Shown here one piece after another: positions 57,572 through 64,000 of a stretch of DNA of 64,000 bases (the stretch's first letter is position 1; each line of letters opens with the position of its first letter). The notes below the pieces were generated by a model, which saw only the letters and a program-made list of their open reading frames with translations, did not search any database and was not told where the DNA came from. The stretch lies in assembly GCA_000827265.1 (NCBI GenBank), contig KN834830.1:136713-200712 (forward strand), in the 5' to 3' direction. The stretch comes from Collybiopsis luxurians FD-317 M1 (lineage: Eukaryota > Basidiomycota > Agaricomycetes > Agaricales > Omphalotaceae). The translations under genes and the position numbers were made by a program.

Positions 57572-58975
57572 TCAATGCCTAGCGTTCTTCCTGTGTCGTC
57601 GAAGGGTGTCCTTCCTCCCATACTCCTTCCCACATTTATTGCAGACAAACAGATCTCGTACCCCGTAATGAAGATGGGATTGGAGGTGAAAGATTAACTT
57701 CTGGCGATTACCCAAGGTATTCCTACACTCTTCCCATGGGCATTCGAATTTACCATCAGCATTAGCTCGAAATTTGTGTTGCTTAAGATGCCACGCTGAG
57801 GTTCCTCGGATAAGCGCCTCGTTGCATGTTATGCTGCCTTCGTGGATAAGACATCTCTGCCAAGTGGCCCGAATACCCGTGGCCTGAGGGTTGTTATCCC
57901 TATAATTTGTGCGTGAACCATCTTAAATTTGTCAGGACGCTAGATTGTGCTTACGGAGGTGTGGCTGCAGACGCGGTGGAGCCCAATGGGCTGGGGTCCA
58001 TCGTAAATGCATCAGAAGCTTGGGGCGCTTGACCGACAGCTGAGAAGCTGCGGTAAATGTATGTCAGCTCCCAGATACTTCATTAGAACTGGCGGCTTAC
58101 AGAGCTTCATTCTGCTTTCGCTGACCATCATTCACATATCCGCTATTGTTAGCCTGACCACGAACAAAGTTGGTGTATGGAGTGTGTCCGTTACTGTACA
58201 GTCTACCATTAAAGGCGAGTACTGATTAAATTTTGGAAACACTGTGCACTTACAGGAGGGTAGATTCAGTCGACTCTTCGGCGAGAGATCGGCCCACGTA
58301 CTGAACATGATTCATGAATAACACGCTCGAATTGGTCTGTACTGACATGTTTCTGTTGTCGGTTCCTTGGAATGGAAGAACGGAGCGGTCTGCACTCATC
58401 ATTGGTGTCTTTTGCCCGGCCACTATCTGAGGTTGGGGACTTTGACCGTCATGCGGAAAGCTGCAATAGATTTAGCCAGGTCTAAATAATTCCTTAAAAA
58501 TTGGCTTACTGAGCTTCAATTCCAACTTCTTGCCGACCGTTATCCACGTATCTGCTATTGTTGGTCGGTACAAAATTGTTACCTGCAAGGTTTCTATCGC
58601 TGTACATTCTACCATCTATCATAAGCTACAGTGAACTTCGGAAATGACATAGGCTTACCGTTGAGTAACCCCAATCGATCCCTCCGTGTAAGTGTGGCTC
58701 GTAAGGCCGGAGACCATCAGAGCTGGGTGACATGTTTTCATTATCGGTCTCGGGATAAAAGACCTGAGTGTGGCGCATTTACTATTGGCTCACCTTGTCC
58801 AGATACTATCTGAGGTTGGAGACCCTGACCGACGCCCGGAGATCTGCAATTGACGTTGTAAGGTCTAAATAGTTCATTCGACATCGGTAGCTTACTGGGC
58901 TTTGCCAACATCTTCCTGGCCATTGTTCATGTATCTGTTGCTCACAGTCTGCGCGAAGTTTCTTGTAGGGTGCAT
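57572..58975 (-). CDS. Modular three-finger C2H2 zinc-finger protein (family member 4), 8 exons, 340 aa
   Basis: Exons (minus) 58975-58896, 58843-58794, 58722-58659, 58608-58510, 58460-58254, 58202-58101, 58047-57955 and 57899-57572 total 1,023 nt with no stop; introns are all GT-AG, 48-71 nt, and all but the second are phase 2. The N-terminal two thirds repeat a module three times: an Asn/Tyr/Gly/Gln block (NRYMNNGQEDV..; NSRYVDNGRQEVG..; NSGYVNDGQRKQN..), each ending in A-Q or A-L at an exon edge. After the first two copies comes a QPQIV.GQ block. The C-terminus has three fingers: CLIH...TCNEAL..H....H; CPWEEC......KLIFHLQSH; CNKCGKEYGRKDTLRRHRKNARH. The shared intron positions, including the 3' splice site TATAG before the finger exon, show descent from the same ancestor as the 20.5- and 25.5-kb copies. 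Probable nuclear nucleic-acid-binding protein; the repeats may mediate protein contacts. Confidence 0.8.
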
Positions 58976-61748
58976 GTTATAGAACGACAGGATTAAGATT
59001 AGATACGGTCTTTTAAAGAAATCATTCCGCAGATAACCACAGAACCGTCCGAATACAAGATATTTCTGTCCGGGCTTGTTCAAGTTGTTAGTCCATGGTT
59101 AACAGCTTTTCAGCTATGCAACGTGGTCGTACGCAGGGTCGAATCTACACAGAAATCGTTAATCGTTTATATATCTTCGACAGCATTCTCAAAGATTGAC
59201 TTAGAATAGTCTACACCTCCCAGCTGCTCTGGTGCTCGCTGGATTCATGAATGCCCGTGCATCCTCAGAACGGAGTGAAACCGGGTCTACAAATTCATCC
59301 AGTTATATTGACCACCTTTTGCATGCACATACGCCGGAATAGTCTGAATGGCATCGCTAGTAAATGCAGACCGTAGGAAGTCGGCATGACTTGCCATGTT
59401 TTCGAGAAAATGAGTTGTCTCACACATAACTCGCAGGTGTTAGGCGGTACTTACCATGAACAGATGCCGAGGTATTCGTACTACTAGAAAACTAGAAAAC
59501 TAGTAAGTACTGTATTGCACAGCTGTTGTGACTCTCGTATCTTCAGAGACTCCTCCAAACGGAATTCAAACGGAATGTCCAGGCAGTCTGTGCTTCTAAC
59601 CTTGGTGTCCTGTAGAGAGTTGATCCAATCAGGGCGGTCGTCGCTGGATCTTGCAAATTAGGTGGTTTTTTTCCAGTGCAAGGGACAACTGAATTGAAAA
59701 CGTATGCAGGACTCCCCAAACGATGCTGGCCAGGCCTGGCTTCCTGACGCAATATCCTAGATTATGCCCACAGGTTTCAATCATGACTCGTCGATAATCG
59801 TTGATGCACAGCCGGCCTTACGGAGGAACTTTCATTTCAACTTTTGGCCAGTAGACGAGTTTATTGTTTCGGCATTGAGTTAACTCGGTTGTCATATTTT
59901 TTTTGCTCCTGTAGGTTTTTCGTTCTTCCGCTGCGCACTAGCGTACGATGATGGTCTTCTTTATGTCGCTTTAAACTTTGTCATCAGCGGATTGCACGTT
60001 GTCACATTGTTCCGGGGGCGTTAAGTGCTATTACCTGAGATCAAGAGCTACTGTCAGCTATTCGTGCGTATGTAGTAGGAAGTGAATCAGCTGAGACTAA
60101 TCAGACTGATGTCCCGTTCATATAGGACGCCAATTATGGAATAGTGACGAGTATTCAAAGTCGTTTCGAAAAAAGTCTGATTTTTTGTTGAAAATCCTTC
60201 TACGTTCACGTTTTCAGTCCCCAAATTCTCATTTGACTAGGTTCAAGAAAATGTACAGTTATGTACCTTGGGCGACTAAGCGAAGAATTGTGGATGTCCT
60301 ACTTACGCTGGACTTGGAAAACGAGGCGTCGAGCTTGTCGTGATCGGAGCCTTACATTTGGTCATTTTTAGATGATAAAGGAAGATTCATGCCACACAGA
60401 TATTGCCCCAGGCAGAGTGAAACCTACCATACTTGGGTGTATTCATAGATAGAGAGATAGATAATAGTACGCAGCAGGGCCCCAATTGTGGAACAGCTAG
60501 AAGCAGCGGGAAGGAGGGCGATGGAAGTACACGAATAATACCTTAATTCAAATCACAGAAATCTTCCATTCATTTCCTCCCACAGCTATGCTCATGCTCC
60601 CAATTCGTTCGCAGTGAAGCTGTCAGCAGAATCTCTCACGGTAAGTTTAACCAACATCGCTTCCGAACGGACCAGTCCGAAAAGCAGCGGGAATTTCTTG
60701 GAATAAATTTTCCCTCTCAGAAGCGCGCCTTCTAGTCTTTCTCCCAACTGATCAGGCGGTAGAGTTTGGTCTTTACTGACATTTGAGTAACATCACAAAT
60801 AAATTTCGCTGTCGTAACAACCAATACTTAAGTGAGCCTCCAGCCCCATCTATCGCAGCATAGGCTGAGCCAGGACGAACAAGAGCTGAGGGTTGGGTCG
60901 CGGATGAGTCGCGCCGCTGGGCGGTGGGACTCAACGGCTAGCTCTTGTAAGCTCGCTCGCTGACTGAATTGCCTCTACTAAATTGCACTATGAATTTTAC
61001 CAATTCTACTTTCGAGATATTTACGCTACTCACAAGTCTTGATAATAAAATAATCTAAAGGGAGAGAATTGAAGTGCAAAGATCTTGGTGATACGTAAGG
61101 AGAGCTATAAATGAATTTAGTTTGATGGCAAAGAGTTTGAAATAAAAACCCGGACCAAACAATGTAGTACTACCGGATGTCGATGCTTAAAGTATGGAAT
61201 ATACCTATACATACCTTTTTTATAACAGTTTGACATGGGAAGACCTTTTTTCTTTGTCCCAAACCTCCATGTCGGAATCTAGCTCCCACTACGCGTCGAC
61301 ACTGGCTCTCAGCTCCCGCTTCATACCTCAACGGGAGTCAGGGGTCCATTAGAATGTCAGTTCTTTCAGCCCACGCTACTTGTTCCTTTTACGGTAAGCA
61401 AGGGTGTTTACAGACATTGCGTGGGCGTGACTAGGATCGTTCGTCTTTCATCCATAGCTCTCAGAATCATATCCATTTTTCTACGCAAAATTACATCTTC
61501 AATCACCGATTGCAAGTCCCCACTTTTTTACAGTGATTCGTACGCAGTCAGAAAGATGGGATTCGCGGTGTTCGAGCAGCCCCTGGGAGGAGGTCAGCGC
61601 GGAACGACATCCATTCCATTCACCGTAGATGGATTAGCGTTAAGCGCTGGAATGCTGCGATAAATGTTCATCAGCTCTCGGTAATTCTATCGAAATCGGC
61701 AACGTACAGAGCTTCGCTGCCAGTATAGCTTTCCCAAGTAGCCTGAGG
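58976..61748. other. Intergenic region, 2.8 kb
   Basis: No supportable gene. It starts with a copy of the dispersed motif (59,042) upstream of the zinc-finger gene. The rest is unremarkable, apart from a CTAGAAAACTAGAAAACTAG short repeat near 59,484-59,503. Confidence 0.55.
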
Positions 61749-61857
61749 AACGTTGTACCTATAATTGGTGTGTTAAAAGTGTTTCGATCTGTCAGAACGC
61801 TAGATGATGCTCACGGAGACGTGTCTGTAGACACAGTGTAGACCATCGTATATGCAC
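61749..61857 (-). pseudogene. Remnant of the modular zinc-finger family (member 5)
   Basis: Carries the characteristic last intron and its borders: exon end ACACGTCTCC, donor GTGAGCATCATCTAGCG, branch-like TTCTGAC and acceptor CCAATTATAG. These align with 57,955-57,900. The finger exon beyond about 61,740 is not recognisable. Confidence 0.55.
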
Positions 61858-62439
61858 GAGCAGCGTAGTGTGCTTGACCAAAGTCATTGCCTGTGTTTCG
61901 CATATCACCAGGCCGGTGGTTATAAGTGTTGGTTGGGCTCGCAGAGTCTGCGTCACCGGAAGTGACAATTTCCAGATATACTGTAATTGGGTCTGCGTAG
62001 GATTCGAATGTGGAGACATTTTAAATCTAGAGAACCAGAATATGACCATTTCGCAAAACCGCGTAACATGAGAACTCGCTGTATTGAATCCACGAACCTG
62101 TATTCTCGAAACCTCAACCGCTTGATGGGTCAAATTGCGAGGTTTCTGGCCAGCGGTTGTATTTCGTTGAACGCCCCTTGGAAGGCGACGGAGCTGATTC
62201 CGATGATTCTCGACAGCACACACTCTGTGGGATAAAGGGTATTTTTTCTGAACGTCTTGGTCAGCCTTGCACGCACTGAAACAAAAAGGAATTACCCTTT
62301 GATCATGTATAGTGCCGAGTAAGGACTTACGTTTGAATATCTTCAACGAGCGGGAGTCCAGTTCCAACTGTGCTATTAGTCCTGTCATGCTAAGCTTCAC
62401 TAGTGTTCGTAACGTTGGGATGCTACAAGGATGCGGTTG
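61858..62439. other. Degenerate DNA next to zinc-finger remnant
   Basis: A 202-codon open frame spans 61,792-62,400 on the minus strand. It runs straight through the intron of the zinc-finger remnant and is judged fortuitous. A weak dispersed-motif copy is at about 62,055. Confidence 0.45.
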
Positions 62440-62582
62440 TATTCAGGTTGAAGGTGCCATGGCCCATAATTAGATCTGACAGGGACGCGAGTCTTGGAAC
62501 CAATAACACTGCCGCACCGTAAGGAGGCTAAGCCATGGTTGACAAAGGTGGATATAACCGGCCTGAGATGCTGATGAAACAA
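62440..62582 (-). pseudogene. Degenerate copy of the last exon of the 18.3-19.3-kb gene
   Basis: Minus-strand text HLRPVISTFVNHGLASL corresponds to HPRPVVSTFLSRGLASL at about 18,610-18,555, followed by diverged text with matching DNA (CGCGTCCCTGTCAGATCTAATTATG against AGCGTCCCTGTCGTATCTGCTTATG). No flanking exons are seen. Confidence 0.6.
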
Positions 62583-62710
62583 GAAATGCTGAAGGGTTTG
62601 TTGGACCTCAAGAGGTCAGCAGAAAGAAACTGTCTCATGGGGAAGGAGAAATAGCGGATATGGAGATAGGAAACGCGTCAGCAGAGCGCAAACCCCGAGG
62701 TACGAGAAGG

Positions 62711-62719
62711 CAAAAGAGC
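62711..62719 (+). repeat. 9-bp target-site duplication, left
   Basis: CAAAAGAGC immediately before the left inverted repeat, identical to 63,732-63,740. Confidence 0.85.
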
Positions 62720-63731
62720 AGCTTCCCTAGCTCTCCCCCCACTCCCCAATCACGTGAGCAATCATGTGATGTCCCAAAATGAGTCAATATACTGTTGAAC
62801 GAAGTTGAAGTCAAACTTCGCATTCACTAATAAAAATATTACATTCTCAGTAGATAAACTACACAATTAACTTAACTACTTGAACCTTGAGTACAGTGAG
62901 CTAACAGTGAAGGTTTCGCGGAGTCGCATCCCCTCGGACATGTTTCGGAACATGTTCCGGGCCATGTCACTGCCCATCATTTCCACCTCATCGCCCTCGC
63001 TATTCGCTTCCTGATCCTTCCTGATCCTTCCAGGCTGAACCTCATTGATCCCCGCTGTTCCGGCTTCCCGCCCACTGTTCCCGCCCCCCGCCCATTGTCC
63101 TGGCCCCAGCTCAGTCTGGACTTATTCCCTCCCCAGTAATAAACATAGTATATGCACATACATAGAATTGTATGAAATGACCTAGTCTGGCAATTTTCCA
63201 TTTCAATCTGTTCCCTTGAGCTCGCTGGTCTTCATCTACAGTGTGTAGGTTATATGCAGCCAATAGCTTGTCATTAAGTTATTACACAGTATTGGAGCTA
63301 ATACATTGTGCAAAGTAGTCAACAAATAATAAATACATTGTACATATTTGGGCAAAAGTCCGGACAAGGGGCGGGCACACAGCGGGAGGCGGGAACAGTG
63401 GGCGGGAAGCGGAAACTGCGGGGATCAATGAGGTTCAGCCTGAAGCGAATAGCGAGGGCGATGAGGTGGAAATGATGGGCAGTGACATGGCTCGGAACAT
63501 GTTCCGAACATGTCCGAGGGGATGCGACTTCGCAAAACCTTCCCTGTTTGCTCACTGCACTCAAGACTCAAGTAGTCAAGTTAACTGTGTAGTTTATTTA
63601 CTGAGAATGTAATATTTTTATTAGTGAATGCGAAGTTTGACTTCAACTTCGTTCAACAGTATATTGACTCATTTTGGGACATCACATGATTGCTCACGTG
63701 ATTGGGGAGTGGGGGGAGAGCTAGGGAAGCT
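62720..63731. mobile_element. Non-autonomous foldback DNA transposon (MULE-like), 1,012 bp
   Basis: Terminal inverted repeats start AGCTTCCCTAGCTCTCCCCC and extend about 400 bp inward on each side (62,720 to about 63,125; about 63,340-63,731). The first ~150 bp are almost identical. The spacer of about 200 bp is AT-rich and has no coding potential. Perfect 9-bp duplications flank it. Nine-base duplications with long inverted repeats are typical of Mutator-like elements; other superfamilies with 8-10 bp duplications are possible. The left arm has an extra CTGATCCTTC tandem copy relative to the right. The short open frames in the arms, identical on both strands, are by-products of the inverted repeat. 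Confidence 0.85.
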
Positions 63732-63740
63732 CAAAAGAGC
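63732..63740 (+). repeat. 9-bp target-site duplication, right
   Basis: CAAAAGAGC immediately after the right inverted repeat. Confidence 0.85.
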
Positions 63741-64000
63741 TCAGAGGAATTTTGATTTGAATGTTTTTGCACAGAAGTTTGACTCTGTCGTCGCAGAATT
63801 TCACGGGTCAGATTTGGAGGTTTCGTCGAACCTCCCTTGTAGATAAAGATCGAGAAAAAAGGTGTATTATTCTTCAGTAGTCGGGAATATGAGATATGCG
63901 TATGAGTGCGTCGCGGAAGTGGACGTAAGAAGGAGAAAAAACGTTTGACAGCTCTGAGAGACTAATAAAGTTTAACAGCTACGGATCCGAACTCGGTTCA
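63741..64000. other. Window end, no gene called
   Basis: Before the insertion this was contiguous with the DNA left of 62,711. No coding feature that I can support. Confidence 0.5.

Noticed and set aside
61792..62400. 202-codon minus-strand open frame
   Set aside because: It runs through the diagnostic intron of the zinc-finger remnant, shows no domain or codon bias, and is explained as chance read-through of degenerate DNA.
62635..63846. Identical short open frames (MRSLTSTSFNS...) on both strands
   Set aside because: They arise because both arms of the foldback element carry the same sequence; not separate genes.

Overview
The window is nuclear DNA of a filamentous basidiomycete, most likely an Agaricomycete. 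The evidence is intron-rich genes with short GT-AG introns (mostly 48-60 nt), an expanded TKL-type kinase family, a Plavaka-type (CACTA-like) transposase, and strong CpG depletion confined to transposon DNA. I cannot name the species. There is no bacterial gene organisation, rRNA or CRISPR.

Layout. 1-4.4 kb: repeat-bearing intergenic DNA, then an 11-exon gene for a protein with two kinase domains in tandem (TKL-type, then STE20/PAK-like). 5.4-7 kb: a small Pro/Tyr-rich ORF, a tRNA-Ser(AGA) with its Pol III terminator, and a nitroreductase. 9-15.7 kb: two convergent paralogous membrane-protein genes flanking a four-exon NmrA/isoflavone-reductase-like gene; one paralog has lost its N-terminal coding part. 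18.3-19.3 kb: a damaged multi-exon gene, part of which reappears at 62.5 kb. 20-32.6 kb: a nest of related segmental copies built around an apparently undescribed modular gene family. Its N-terminal exons are nearly all phase-2/phase-2 and lead into three C-terminal C2H2 zinc fingers. There is one intact copy (20.5-21.8 kb), one near-intact copy (25.5-26.6 kb), one decayed copy (31.8-32.0 kb), and a chimera (29.3-31.2 kb) in which a paralog of the 1.5-kb kinase gene is spliced in frame onto the modular exons. A further intact eight-exon member lies at 57.6-59.0 kb and a remnant at 61.7 kb. Many copies of a short degenerate GAACCGCYTGAACATGAGG-like sequence are scattered through the non-coding DNA of these units.

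33.4-55.65 kb is a block of about 22 kb nearly devoid of CpG, in contrast to both flanks. It holds the two halves of a Plavaka-type transposase on opposite strands, a decayed Spt5-like gene (NGN plus several KOW motifs), a kinase-like fragment, a Gln/Tyr-rich repeat protein remnant, perfect hairpins and two palindrome-rich minisatellite arrays. The picture is of an old, methylated and deaminated transposon cluster.

62.72-63.73 kb is a compact 1,012-bp foldback element with terminal inverted repeats of about 400 bp and a 9-bp target duplication, so a recent insertion.

The most novel item is the modular zinc-finger family with symmetric exons, together with its fusion to a TKL kinase gene. It looks like exon shuffling seen at the stage of segmental duplication.
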